Assembly: GCA_019188255.1 (NCBI GenBank) | Contig: JAETXT010000015.1 | Span: 248,001-312,000, forward strand | Source: Verticillium longisporum | Taxonomy: Eukaryota > Ascomycota > Sordariomycetes > Glomerellales > Plectosphaerellaceae | Direction of reading: 5' to 3' | DNA: 64,000 bases | Part shown: positions 34,398 to 47,637 of the stretch, piece by piece | How the letters are laid out: every line of letters begins with the position of its first letter | How positions within the stretch are numbered: the stretch's first letter is position 1 | Program-made: the position numbers and the translations under genes | The notes under the pieces: generated by a model | Databases searched by the model: none | The model's input: only the letters and a program-made list of their open reading frames with translations | What the model was told of the DNA's origin: nothing

Positions 34398-34985
34398 CGT
34401 GACAGGGCCCGCGTGAGTGATGGTGACCGCAGGTGGTGGTGACCGCAGTGGTGGCTTCGTGAGGTGCTGGACGTGGAAGGAGCTGGCATGCCTCTCCGGG
34501 TGACTGGCCAGGTGAAGACATGCCGGGTCAAGATGGCCTTCAAGAGGAAGGTGCCCGCGCTTACAGTGTCGACATCTCCTTTGACGGTGTTCTTGCCTTG
34601 CCATGCCGTGCCAGACCAGATGAACCTTCATTCACGGCCTCGGTGAGCATTCGGTAAGCTTCGGTGAATTGATCGCGTCGTCATTCGCCTGCAGACACAC
34701 CGAGGCGCATGATGTAGTCGGTGAGACTTGGGCAGCTCTCACTCCTCTAAAAGCTTGCCACTTTCGGCCATGCAACACCATCACCCCCACAGCTCCCAAA
34801 CCGGTTCTCTCCCTCCCACCTGCGCTCTTCACGTTCGGCAAATCTGCCATGCCAGACAGAAAAGAAACAAAGCATCACTCACCCATCTGCTGGTACTCAG
34901 CCAAGCTCTGCTTAGGCTGGGAGAGCTTGTAGCCCTGTGTCTCCTCGGGCATGACATCGTCATCGTGGGCGGCATGAGAAGCCAT
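33057..34985 (-). CDS. rdi1: Rho GDP-dissociation inhibitor (RhoGDI)
   Basis: Canonical form: exons 34985-34883, 33673-33348, 33291-33243, 33187-33057, 202 aa, the usual RhoGDI length. It begins MASHAAHDDDVMPEE and continues SLAEYQQM-DQGDESLQRYKESLGL (regulatory arm). The immunoglobulin-like domain follows: DPNDPRVCIIESLSMQ, TFSMTAKFRVQHEILSGL, KRKGIRV, TFPEEVAPSGMLLRGTYYA, and the diagnostic end HLAFEWSFDIAKDW. RhoGDI extracts prenylated Rho GTPases from membranes and keeps them GDP-bound in the cytosol. Exon 1 joins exon 2 at CATCCCAG (33674-33681) across a 1209-bp intron, far longer than any other here, and most of that intron is an open frame continuous with exon 2 (see the alternative form). 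Confidence 0.95.
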
Positions 34986-37666
34986 CTTGAAGTGTTGTGG
35001 CGGTTCGACGGGATGTTGCGGTGCGGTCTACCGTCTGAATCGCGCGGCCTTTATGGAGTGTGGGGTGCCGAGCTTTCTACCTTCCAGCGGTGTGTGGTGT
35101 GCGGTATGGGATGCGAGTTGGTGTGTGTGGTGCGAGGTAAGGTGAGGAGGAAGTGCACAAGCGTCGCTGAGGATAGGAGACGCTGGAAAACAGCGAGGGG
35201 AAAGGGGGCGGGGTTGGAGAGAGAGAAAGGAGAGGAGAAAGTCTGTCGATGACCCCAGGCGAGGGTTGATTGACGTTGGATTTGCGGTCACAGTCACAAA
35301 AGAGAGCCGCTCTCCGGCGGCCGCAGTGCCTCATGCTGCCCTGTCCGCCGACCCAGCCGGGGCCGCGGTGCGTGCCACCTCCCATTGCCCCTCCAAAGCC
35401 CCCCCTCCCCTCTTCTGACTGCTAGGAAGGCTGGCTACCTACTTGAGGTGGAATGCTCTGGATGCTGTCTCGCCAGGGCTTTGGCACGACCTGTCACACG
35501 CACGGTGGGGGTCCAAGGAGAAGCCATTGCGATGTGAGGCGAACGATTCGTTGGCGAGGGACGGATCTGCACCAACAAAACTCTTTCTCTTCTAGCAGGC
35601 GACCAGGCACGAGGCCTCGGAGGACCATGGCAAGATGGGAAATCCAGGCACATCCAGGCACACGGCGGCAATGCCTTGGTACGATAACATGGGCGCAACA
35701 TGAGCAGCAACAAACAACACAGCAGCCTTTGAAGAAGACGGGGATTTTTGCGGCAGACGGACGAATAGGGGGCCATGATGGGAGCACTTTGCAGAAACGC
35801 CCCTCCTCTGCCCCTCCTTTGAGGAGCCCCCTTTTGATTGACAACGAGGCGGTCTGGACACGGGCAAGAGGGGGCACCCGTTTGGGCCATTTCAAGCGCT
35901 TCCAAATCCTACGTGGTTTGGAGGCAAGGAGGGTCCGCTGGCTACCTAGAGGGAGAATCGTTTCTGGGGATGACTTTGATCGTTTGCACTGCGTCTTTTC
36001 TTTACCTCTTCAGCAGCAGAAGGGGATGGAGAGGAGACGAGGTATAGGTATGCGGAGATGCCTGGGAAACCTGTTGTCTCGACCTACCTATCTTGTTGGC
36101 AGAAGTCGGTTGTTTTCACCACCGCATCAACAGGCAGCTCACCCATAGACCACGTCACCAATCCATCTGGCGTAGCGTCAACTGGGGACAATTGTGGTCG
36201 AGGGTCTTGGGCCTTGGGCCTTGGGCAAAGGAGGTGCGGATCGGGTGTCTTCGCGCATTTTTGGCCTGCTTCATTTCGAAGTAGCCTCTCCGCAAACCCG
36301 GCAGCGCATGTTGTGATTGAGTGGGAGAGCAGGCGCCGTGACTGTACGGTTGGTCCGACTGCTGTCAGTTTATGCTCTCGAGAAACCACCTGCGCAAGCG
36401 GCAGAAGGGAAAAAAAGAAAGCAACGCCGACGAGGACTGCAGCGAGCCACGAGCCACGAGCCACGGTCCGTCCAGTTGGTTCATGGTAGCAACTCTAGAT
36501 GGGTGCGGCATGATGGGTAGAGGGTATCCATGTCGCCATGCCTGTGCTCCCCCACTCTCACGCCGATGGAGCGACGGCAAGCTTGGGTCGGGGGCAGGCG
36601 TTCGCGCAGGCTGAGGTCATGCTTGGGATGATAGCTCGAGCTGGTGGTCCATCGACAGGGAGCACATTCGAGGGTGACCTTCATGGAGCTGAAAGGATCG
36701 AGAAGAAGTCCAATGTCGCAATTTGCCCTGGAGTCTCTCATTGGGACTCGGGACTGGGACCAGGGACACAGAGCCAGGTGGCTCAGGTAATCAAATCCTC
36801 TACAGGAGGAGAGTGGAAAGGACGACGCACCCAAAGAGAGGGCAGCACCTGACCAGAGAAGGGGACCACCCCAATTTGTTTCGGACAAGAACGGAATAGC
36901 TCCTGCCAAGGACTGAATCGGGCAGCTGCGCTCCCATTTCCTGCGAGGTACACCTGTCCTCACGCAAGACAGCATGCAAAGGATGTACCCCTTAGTAGAG
37001 GCCCAAGCTCAACCCTCAGTTCTTCCTTCCATCGAACACCGAACACCCCCCCAGACCTCCCGCCCGCCCCTGCCGCCCGTGCCCTGCCTGGGGTGCGCCT
37101 GCCGCCCATTCGCCCTTCCCCCCGACAACTCGAGGGGACCCTCAATTCCTCGAAAGTGGACGCCAAAAGTGGTGAAGCTTCGCCCAAATTGCGCTGCCCA
37201 TCCTTTTCGTGTCCTGTCGTCTCTTCCCTCCACCACCACCCACCATCTCCATCCTTTCTCTCCTTCTCCGGTGTCGCTGTCTTCCCCCATAACCAACCGG
37301 TTTAATTCCACTCATCGACCGCCCCGGTCGATCATCAATCGCGAAAGACTTTCTATCGCCGCACTCCTTTTCGACTTCGCCTCTACGCGCGCGCGGTTCG
37401 GTAGCGTAGGCGACCACCTGGCCCCAGCTTTTCGCGCTTCCAACACCACGGACGTGTCCCGTTGACCTCTGAGCTGACACCACGCGCCCCATCGCAGTCA
37501 ATCCTCGGCACCTGGTCGCTAGTTGGTCTACGCAGCGGTCGCGCGTTCCTTCTTGGCGTCAATACTGTTGTCGCGTTTGACAGGATTACCTTCCGAAACC
37601 CCTCGAGCTTGTCGTCATCTTTTTCATCATCTCATTTTCGCCGCGTCGTCGCGATCAACAGACGCA
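34986..37666. other. Divergent region between RhoGDI and Bqt4-like genes
   Basis: About 2.7 kb holding two divergent promoters. The first 400 bp are the RhoGDI leader. From about 37.0 to 37.66 kb there is a long C/T-rich leader for the Bqt4-like gene. Between them no gene is recognised; open frames (for example 35453-36148) lack motifs. Confidence 0.5.
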
Positions 37667-39108
37667 ATGCCTGCCGCCGCCACTGCCCCCGAAACCATCA
37701 CGCCCTCGACCGAGCGGCACCTGCCCACGAAGCAGAACCCCTTGATGGTCGATGACATCCCGCCTTGTACGATCGCGCCGTTCACGTTCCTCCGAGCCAT
37801 CATTCGCGTGTCGACTAACAGTTGCTCTAGATCAGGATCTCGTGTCGCGTCGCCGCCTTGGCCAGACCCAGTTGACGGCCAAGATGGTGAACCAGGTGGA
37901 CGGTGATTCGACATCGCTCGGCGTCTTCGATTACGCCCACCTCCGTGCCCCCGTGCCGAAGGGCATTGTTTCGGGCATCTTCAAGTCGAGCCCCAACAGT
38001 TACTTCCTGATGCGTCGAAGCCACGACGGCTACGTCTCCGCCACGGGCATGTTCAAGGCCACGTACCCTTACGCCGAGGCTCACGAGGAGGAGACGGAGC
38101 GCCGCTACATCAAGTCTCTGCCGTCTACCAGCCCCGAGGAGACGGCGGGCAACGTCTGGATCCCTCCCGACCATGCCCTCTCCCTCGCTGAGGAGTACGG
38201 CGTGCTGCCCTGGATCCAGGCCCTGCTGGATCCGGCGACCATTGCGATGACCCAACAGCCCGACAGTCCTCCCAAGAAGATTGCCGCCCCTCCCAAGTTT
38301 GAGGTCAAGAAGGCCCCGCAGCCCCAGCTGGCTCCTCCCACGCCGCCGCGCAGCATGCGTCTCCGCCGCTCCGCCAGTCCCACAAAGTCTGCAGCTCCTG
38401 CTCCTCGCCCGGTTAAGACACCTCGCAAGCGCAAGACCAAGTCCGAGTCGGTTGACCTGACGGCGGCGCCCGTTGCCATCAAGGCCGAGATTAACGGCGT
38501 CATCGAGGAGGACAAGGCTGCCGAGTCTGCGGCGGAAACGACGACGAGAACAGTCGAGTTTGAGCCTGCCGTCGTCTTGCAGGCACAGGATGAGGAACAA
38601 AAGGTCAAGGTGATCGTCGAACAGGATGTCAAGATTGACGAGGAAGGCCACGAGACCAAGCACACCACAGTGGCGCTTGAGCTGCCGCTCTCCAGCACCG
38701 AGCCCCCGACAGCCGAGGAGACGGCCCGTATGATCGCCGAGGCCAAGTCGATGGTCGAAGCCGCGACTGCCACAAAGACGACCGATGCGGCCGACGCCGA
38801 CGGCGATGTCGACGTCGAGAGTGAAGAGAAGGAGCCGGTTGAGCTGGCCAAGTCCAAGCGCAAGGCAGAGGACATGACAGCAGCGGAGGAGGCGGAGGAG
38901 GGCCCAGAGTCGAGCGAGCGCAGCAGCAAGCGGACCAAGCCGAACGTGCAACTCAAGAAGGAACGCGTGCGGAACCGAGCGCTGCTCGGAATCAGTGCCA
39001 CTCTGGCCGTCGGGTGAGTCTTGTCACATGTCGTGCCGACAAAACAAACGGGTTTACTGACCGCATGGCTACAGTGCAATTGTTCCCTTCCTTATGGGGG
39101 TGTTCTAA
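37667..39108 (+). CDS. bqt4: Bqt4-like inner nuclear membrane protein (KilA-N/APSES-type domain)
   Basis: Exons 37667-37766, 37831-39013 and 39075-39108 give 438 aa. The N-terminus (PTKQNPLMVDDIPP) is followed by an APSES/KilA-N-like DNA-binding fold at about residues 55-155: GIFKSSPNSYFLMRRSHDGY, ATGMFKATYP, WIPPDHALSLAEEYG and PWIQALLD. A long acidic/Lys-rich linker with PRKRKTK and SKRKAE basic patches follows. The end is a single hydrophobic anchor, NRALLGISATLAVG-AIVPFLMGVF, split by the last intron, closely like the tail of fission yeast Bqt4, which anchors telomeres to the inner nuclear membrane. Orthology by layout and tail is inference but strong. The phase-1 first intron has a CTAAC branch site and TGCTCTAG end. 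Confidence 0.9.
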
Positions 39109-39973
39109 ACAGCCCAGGGGCTGCTGGAGCAGGGTACGGACGGGTTGACAGGAGTGGTTTTTGGTTTCTGGGACGGTTCTCTGGAGGCGTGGGTCGGGTG
39201 GACGCGTCTTTTTTCATTTCCCCCCCTTTCGCTCATACCCCCTACTTAAAGGTCTTTGCTGTTGGCAGCTCGGCCGAACTTCTTATTTGTCATTGTTCAA
39301 TTGGTGTATTCACGACGTGGAAAGGGGGCTACCCTACTGTACAGAAGCCAACCTTGGCGGCCGGAGACGAGGGCAAGGAAGGCGAGATGAGGACATGTGC
39401 ATGGGGCTGGCAGGCTGGAAAGGCAGCGGCTTCATGACTGCCCTCTAGAAATAAATGGCCAGTGATGCGGACCCGATGCGCGAGACGGTGTTGGGGGTGA
39501 TTTGCGACCTTCACTCAATCGTTGTGACCCATCCTCCCTCGCCTCTGTTGCGCCTGTTCTCTGGCAACCAGTGGCTTCATACCTCGCCTCTGCTGCGCCT
39601 GTTCTCTCGCAACCAGTGGCTCATCCCTCCAAGCCAGCCGTACAGTCTACCCCAGACGGACAAGTGTGTGAATGCTTCTCCACGTTCGCCCGGCCCCTGG
39701 GCGCCAGGGGTCGTGGACATGGGCGGCCTTCCCCAGCTTCCCCCACCGCGCCCCCAGCCCGGCTCAAGCGGGAACAAGGACAGCTGGATGGCTAAGACCG
39801 GCAATGGCCGGCTTTCGGGTAACAACACCCCGCGTCACAGCAGACGGGTTTCTTGTCGCGGTTCGAGCTCAGTTGGAAGCCTGAACACTCTTCAATCTAT
39901 CTGCCTGCTTTCTGGGAATCTTTGCTACTGACGATCCTATTGCGCATTTCACGGCCGAGATCCAACAGACAAC
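39109..39973. other. Intergenic between Bqt4-like and HIBADH genes
   Basis: 3' flank of the first gene and promoter of the second. A roughly 30-bp imperfect direct repeat (CTCTGTTGCGCCTGTTCTCT and CTCTGCTGCGCCTGTTCTCT) lies at about 39540-39620. No gene is seen. Confidence 0.5.
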
Positions 39974-41094
39974 ATGCGCCCCAGCACTACAAGGATACGC
40001 ACAGCGCTGCGCACAGCTCGACACCGCGGGTTTGCGACCTCCGCCCGCCGTCTGGACAAGTATGGCTTCATCGGCCTCGGCCAAATGGTGTGTTTGCCTC
40101 GAGGTACCCATGACTAAAAAGGGGTGGCTGACCGTATCAGGGCTACCAAATGGCGAGGAACCTCCAGGCCAAGCTTCCGCCCAGCGACTCCATCAGCATC
40201 TTCGACATTAACAAGACTGCCATGAGCGGCCTCCAAGCCGAGATGGAGAAGAGCCAGACTGGCGGCGCCAAGATCACTCTGGCAGACAGCGCAGCCGATG
40301 CCTCGACAGATGCCGTATGTTTTTCATTGCGGCCAAGGTGAAATGCCAGTCAACCAGCTAACCCTGGCCAGACCACCGTCATCACCGTCCTGCCGGAGCC
40401 CTCTCACGTAAAGTCGGTCTACGCCTCCATCCTCTCGGAGATCGCGCCCTCCTCGTCCCGCCTCTTCATCGACTGCTCCACCATCGACCCCTCGACCTCC
40501 AAAGCCGTCGCCGCCTCCATCACCTCGTCCTCGCACGGCGCCTTCCTCGACGCCCCCATGTCCGGCGGCGTCGTCGGCGCCACGGCCGCAACCCTGACCT
40601 TCATGCTCGGCGCCCCCGCCGACCTGCTCCCCCGCGCCGAACCCATCCTCCTGCGCATGGGCCGCCGCGTGCTGCACTGCGGACCCCAGGGCGCCGGTCT
40701 CTCGGCCAAGCTGGCGAACAACTACCTCCTCGCCCTCAACAACATTGCCACGGCCGAGGCCATGAACCTCGGCGTCAAGTGGGGCCTCGATCCCGCCGTC
40801 CTTGCCGGCGTCATCAACGTCAGCACTGGCAAGTGCTGGCCGTCCGAGGTCAACAACCCCGTTGCCGGCGTCGTCGAGGGCAGCCCTGCCGGGCGCGATT
40901 ACAGCGGCGGCTTCGGCATCGGGCTCATGAAGAAGGATCTGGGGCTGGCGATCGTGGCGGCTGAGGAGGCCGGGGCTAGGCTTGAGCTGGCGGCCAAGGC
41001 GAGGGAGGTGTATGAGAGTGCTGAGAAGCGGGAGGACTGCAAGGGGCGGGATTTCTCTGTCGTTTACAGGTGGCTGGGTGGGGAGAGCAAGTAG
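39974..41094 (+). CDS. 3-hydroxyisobutyrate dehydrogenase, mitochondrial
   Basis: Exons 39974-40087, 40141-40314 and 40372-41094 give 336 aa; all introns are phase 0. Residues 1 to about 28 (MRPSTTRIRTALRTARHRG) are Arg-rich without acids, a likely mitochondrial targeting peptide. The NAD-binding motif GFIGLGQM-GYQMARNL spans intron 1. Further family motifs: TVLPEPSHV, FIDCSTIDPSTSK, DAPMSGGVVGATAATLTFM, and the catalytic Lys in SAKLANNYLLALNN. The C-terminal helical domain includes GKCWPSEVNNP and GFGIGLMKKDLGLA. The enzyme oxidises 3-hydroxyisobutyrate to methylmalonate semialdehyde in valine breakdown, using NAD. It is complete, with nothing missing. Confidence 0.93.
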
Positions 41095-42303
41095 AGATGA
41101 AGAATGAAGATTGAGCGTTACTGCATTTGGCGGCCTACGCTGCCTGTGGTGAATCTGGGCCCGGCTGGGCTCGCAAAATGACAGCTTCGTATCGATATTG
41201 ACACGGTTTTTTGCCTTTGGCGGGTAAGTGTTGGCATTGCCTTGCTAGAGCTTGAAGATTTGGCAAGGCGAGCCGGATACTCGGTATTCGGCCAGCAGCC
41301 TTTGACAAGGTAGGCTGCCTTCTCTAAGTACAGACGGTGGCCACATAACTGAAGCGTTCGATGGAGCACGAACATGAACAGGGATGTGCGGGCTAAGACT
41401 CAAGGCCAATCTGTCGAGCTCCAGTCCAGTCCATGGCGTAGCCGGGCAGAGAGAGAATTGAATTCATGTCCCATGTCCCCTTGCCCGACGTAGATTGTGC
41501 CATTCAATCCTGCAGCAGTGAAGAAAGCCGCCCAGTGTGTTGGCAGTCGTCGGACTTGATCGTCTCATGTAATTCCAAGGAGCCTGTAAGTGCATCCAAA
41601 GCATCACTTCTTCGAATGACATCACGTCAAACTTAAGAACCCCCAAGGAGATCCTGTCCCTGGCGGTGGTGAGCCGTGGTTTGGGCTCCGTCTTGGCAGG
41701 GCATGTGGAAGTTTTGTGCACCAGCGGCCACCGCGATCGTGTGGTCCAGTGACTGTGAGCGCGAGGCGGATTACATTCTTGAAGGGCAAGCTGCCCGCGA
41801 CGGTTGGTGAGAGTATGCATGAGAGCGATGATAAACACGGCCATTCCATATGGTGTCATAAAGTGATCAGGTAGTAGGTAGGTAGTGATCGAAACACGAT
41901 CGTTGAAGCTGCCTTGCCTCAGCACGGAAGGAATGGACAGACTGCTTATCGATAAGGCGGTCAGGGTGGGGTTCCTAACGAACGACAGCAAGGTACGTAC
42001 CTGCTTCACCTTCCCCTCCTCCCTCGTACGAAAGCGGGGTGGCAAGCTGGAAAAGGGTCCAGGCGGTGTGGGCGCGGCCTTTGGCAGTATTTTTTTTCTG
42101 CCTAACGAAACGAGACAGAAGCGGAAAACAGCCTGGGCTTTTGACCGACTCGCGCGATCCTGCTTTTCCTCCTCTATCTGCACCTGCAAATTGCTTTCGT
42201 TGCGACTCTCTGTTCCTCCCTTCTTTCCACCCGCCCGCCCTTCTCGAGTCCGTTCAAATTTTGTCCGTCTCTTGTCGCACACGCACTCAACACACATATC
42301 ATC
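41095..42303. other. Intergenic and leader upstream of PRMT1
   Basis: Holds the HIBADH 3' flank and a C/T-rich PRMT1 leader from about 42.0 kb. A small GTAG/GTAGGTAG repeat lies at about 41870-41887. No gene is recognised. Confidence 0.5.
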
Positions 42304-43701
<1,398 letters not shown>

Positions 43702-44527
43702 AGCGCTCCCGCTCCCGGTTCAGCCGGACGACCGGCGCGGCTCTCTCGCTTTCTGCCCTCTGCCCTCCCCCCCTTCAGATTTGATCGTCTGTAACTCTTT
43801 TCTTTCCGTCTGCGTTTTGTCTTTCAAACAGCGTTGCGCATTGGACCGGGGAGGGGTGAGGGAACGGGAAGAGAACGACAGAGCAACATTGCACCCCGCG
43901 TGCAGGAGGTTGTGCTCCCTCCCAAATCGAGCCAGATTCAAAGGTTTTTTTTTGGTTTTCTTCATTTTCTTCTCGAACGAGTGCCACGCCGACGGAGGAT
44001 TACTTGCCTCCTCCCCCCCTCCCCTCTCGGACGAAAATGGCGCGGAAGGGAAGAGATGGGAGAACGAGACATTCTCTGCTGATATTGCTCGGGTGTTGTG
44101 CCAGGCTGCGTAACCTGCGCCGGCTATGGAGGCATTGCATCCTCCCCAACAAAAAGGACATCGAGCGGGCAGACGGGGCGGGGGCGGGAAGCGCAGCGGA
44201 TGAGCGTGAGAATGTGATAGGTTATAGAGAAAAGAACAATCAGGGTGTCGTCCCTGGGAGGAGGACGACGGACGGCACGGCTTCGGGAGGCCAAACGTGC
44301 CACGGTCACGATTAATGATAGTCACATGTGCGGAGCATGCCGACGATAGATTTCTACAATAAATGCCGTTAAATAAAAGGCCGGCTCGTTTCGTGCTATC
44401 TAGTCATGCCAAGGGGGCATTTGACTTGTTGGAGGTTGTGTATGTATTGTGCGTGGCCACGCTATGTACTGACGTTCCTTCGTACATGCCTGATCTATAT
44501 CCAAAGAGCATTATATCTCAAAACGGC
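43702..44527. other. Convergent spacer between PRMT1 and P450
   Basis: 3' flanks only. A/T-rich near 44300-44400. No gene is recognised. Confidence 0.55.
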
Positions 44528-46224
44528 TCACCATCCCGGGACGACACGCGTGTGCACCCGCAAACCTTTCGCCGGCCGCGCCGTGACACCACCCTTGATC
44601 TCCAATTTCTTCTCGTCATACTCATCCCGGTTCGCGAGCCCAAACTCAAACCGCCCGATCCAGCCAGCTAGTATGCAGGCGAACTCGGCCTTAGCAAAGC
44701 CCTGCCCGATGCAACTCCGCGGCCCGTGCAGGAACGTCATGTAAGCAAAGTTAATGCTGGCCCCACCGCTACCGGAGCCGGCGCCCAGCCACCTCTCGGG
44801 TCGGAAAGAGGAAGCGTCGGGGCCCCAGAGTGAAACGTCCTTGTTGACGGACCACGGGCAGAGCATGATGCGTGTGCCCCGCGGGACGTGGACGCCGTCG
44901 ACAGTAGTATCGCGGACGGCCTCGCGCAGGGTCATGGGGACGGGGGCGTAGTAGCGCAGGACCTCGGCACAGACGGCGGACAGGTAGGGGAGGCGGTCAA
45001 TGTCGGGGGCCGAGACGGAAGTTCCAGCGTCGTTGGGGGAGGGGAGATTGCGGCGGACCTCGTCGCGGAGGCGAGACTGGACGTCAGGGTGCAGGCACAG
45101 CAGGTAGATGGCCCAGGTCATGGCCGACGCGGTCGTCTCGTGGCCGGCGGCGAGGAAGGTCATCATCTGGTCGACAAGGTTGTCATCGGTGAAGGCGCCG
45201 CTCTCGAGGGCCACGGACAGTATGTCGGTGCTGCGAGTCTTGTTGGCCTTCTTTTCTTGGATGAGCTCGCGGCAGGTGGCGCGAATGACGGCCGAGGCCT
45301 CAGCAATATCGCCGTTGCGTTTGAGAGGCAGAGCGCTGACGATTGGTCCCGGTAGGAGGAGGCCCAGGATGGCGAGGATTTGGGCCTGCTTGTTGGGTTT
45401 GAACACGGACTCATACGTCTTGGTGAGAGGATTGTTGGGGTCCCGCACGGCACCAAAGTCGCGACCCAGGCCGGCGATGCCAATGATGTCGAGTGTGACG
45501 CGAGAGGCCCAGCCGCTGCTCTCGCCGTCAGTGGAACCCGTAGAAACCGGAGCGGCGGCAGCCTTGGAGACGTGCTCGGAGAGGGCGGCCACTCCCTCGC
45601 GGGCCTTGTTCCAGAAGACCGGGTAGAGGTCCTTGACGTGGCGGAAGGCGAAGGCGGGCATGAGATTCTTGCGCTGGAAGCGATGCTCATCGCCCTCGGC
45701 CAGGAGGACGCCGACACCGAGGATACGACCAAGAGACCAACGGATGGAATTCGGCTTCTCAAAGTCGTAGTGGCGTGTGACGAGAACCTCAGAAAGCGCT
45801 TTGGGTGAGGAAATGAGGAGACGCTCCTGATTGAGGAAGCCAAGATACCGAATGATACCGTCATGGGGGATGGTGTTCACCCTGGCCTACTGTCAGTCAA
45901 GCTCTCCTCTAGCCTTGCTCTCTCACAGCTTCGCGAAGGGGGAACTTACCACTCCATCATGGGTAAGCCTGTGGCCTCGGCGCCAATCTTTGGGAATTGG
46001 CCCATGAGCCAGTGGTCATCATTGGGCCCAGGCAGGCTTCGCAGTGAAGAGAACAGTTTGGGCCAGAGGAAGATGGCCCAGACGACCCACCCTAGAAACG
46101 ACAGCAGCCATGAGCTGGCAAAGGCCCCTAGGAACAACTGGCGTGAGAAACCGGGCTGCTGGTAAGAGACAGAGACGGCGATGACGAGCGAAGCCCAGGA
46201 GATGGGGCGCCAGGGGAGTCCCAT
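44528..46224 (-). CDS. Cytochrome P450 monooxygenase
   Basis: Exons 46224-45950 and 45881-44528, phase-2 intron, 542 aa. The N-terminus has hydrophobic anchor segments (ISWASLVIAVSVSY and FASSWLLSFLGWVVWAIFLW) followed by LPGPNDDHWLMGQFP, a typical microsomal start. The I-helix oxygen-binding motif is AAGHETTAS. The K-helix is EVLRYY. PERF-type FRPERW and the heme loop FLHGPRSCIGQG (F-x2-G-x-R-x-C-x-G) with the axial Cys are all present. It resembles fungal E-class P450s of fatty-acid or hydrocarbon hydroxylase type (CYP4/CYP52-like), but the exact family and substrate cannot be set. It would need an NADPH-P450 reductase, not in this window. No secondary-metabolite backbone gene lies near, so a cluster role is not indicated. 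Confidence 0.95.
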
Positions 46225-47345
46225 GGCGCAGGCAGCCGTTGAGCCTGGTGTTTCTGGTTGGCCTTGTCGGAAAGGAAGAAATCGAGAGGGACGGCGACAG
46301 TGATAGAGGCAGGCAGGTGCGTGGGCGGGGACCTGCCGAGTGTGTGCTTGCTTTATGGCCACGAAGAGGCAGGCACAGGCGTAGATGTAGATGTAGATAA
46401 ATGTAGGTGCAGACGCAGGCACCCAGATACCGTCAGGCAAGGCAGGGTAGGGTAGGTGCCTTGGATGGGTGGTGGTTGCCGCCCTAACGCCCGAATGCTC
46501 GATGATGCGCTCACTGAGAACGCTCCTTCTCCGTTGGACAAGTGACACTCGGGAGAACAGTGCATTCCGGACGCCGGCCAGGCAGAACACGGCCGCTAAG
46601 GATGTGGACGCCAAGTGGAAGAAATGGGTGACCAAGTCACCTGTCGCCCAAGGCTGTCGTCAGCTTGTCGCGAGGAAACAGCAGCACCCTGTAACGCCAC
46701 CCCGCTGTTGTCTGACACTTGGCCACTGTCGCTTGTTGATGATGGGATCCAGGGGGGCGGATAGGGACCATGTCTCCAGCACCTAGGTAGTTTTAGGAAG
46801 ACACGCGGAGGTCAAGGTGTCGGAGCACCTTTCGCCCGACTCTCGACACGGCATGGAGCCTGACCACTGACCAAGAGGGGACAAGCAAACATGGCCGAAC
46901 ATGGTCAAGGTCCCCCCCACAAGCTGTTGGCAATGCACGGCACAGCATTGGACCTTCGAATGGTTTGCCATTAACGGTAAGGTCAGGTCATCCATACATC
47001 ATTCGTCGAGCATCCTGGCACACACACAACAGCACAAGACGAGCGGAACATGGCCAGCACCTTGCAGGCTGGCACCCAACACTCAGTAGCCAGACGGGAG
47101 CACCTTGCTGGCTTGGTTGATGTACGAAAATCGTATTCGTGTCGCTATGCCCCTTCATGACCACCTCAGTACGCTGCTGTGAGAAGGGATTCCATTCCGA
47201 GCTGCCTTACTTTCTGCTTTCGCTCTGTGCCTGGCTCGTCCCGAAGTCCCAAACGCCCCAACGCCCGCATTCTGTCCACTGTAGACAAATCCCAAAGAAA
47301 ACACAATTTCGTCATCCAATCTCGCCCCTTCCATTGTCGTCCTCC
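46225..47345. other. Intergenic upstream of P450
   Basis: P450 promoter and 3' flank of the RING gene. A GTAGATGTAGATGTAGATAAATGTAGG repeat occurs at about 46381-46407. No gene is recognised. Confidence 0.5.
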
Positions 47346-47583
47346 TCACCGGCTGTTGAGCGACCCGTAAAACGGTCTGCTCGTCTCGAATGGCGCACCT
47401 GTCCAGCCCCCTGTCTGGTTCGGCTCCGGTGCCTGCTGTATCCACCCTCGCCCGCCCGCCAGGCTCGGCATCGCCGGCGGCGTTACTGCGCGGTGTGTGT
47501 GTGATCCTGCGAGCCAATGACCCTCTGCAGTGCCGGCTTCTTGTGGCATATCAGTCATGCTTCCAGGCCGCCCTGTTGCACTT

Positions 47584-47637
<54 letters not shown>

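Noticed and set aside
37827..38951. 374-codon minus-strand frame
   Set aside because: It is antisense to the Bqt4-like gene, with Leu/Arg/Gly-rich shadow composition and no domain.
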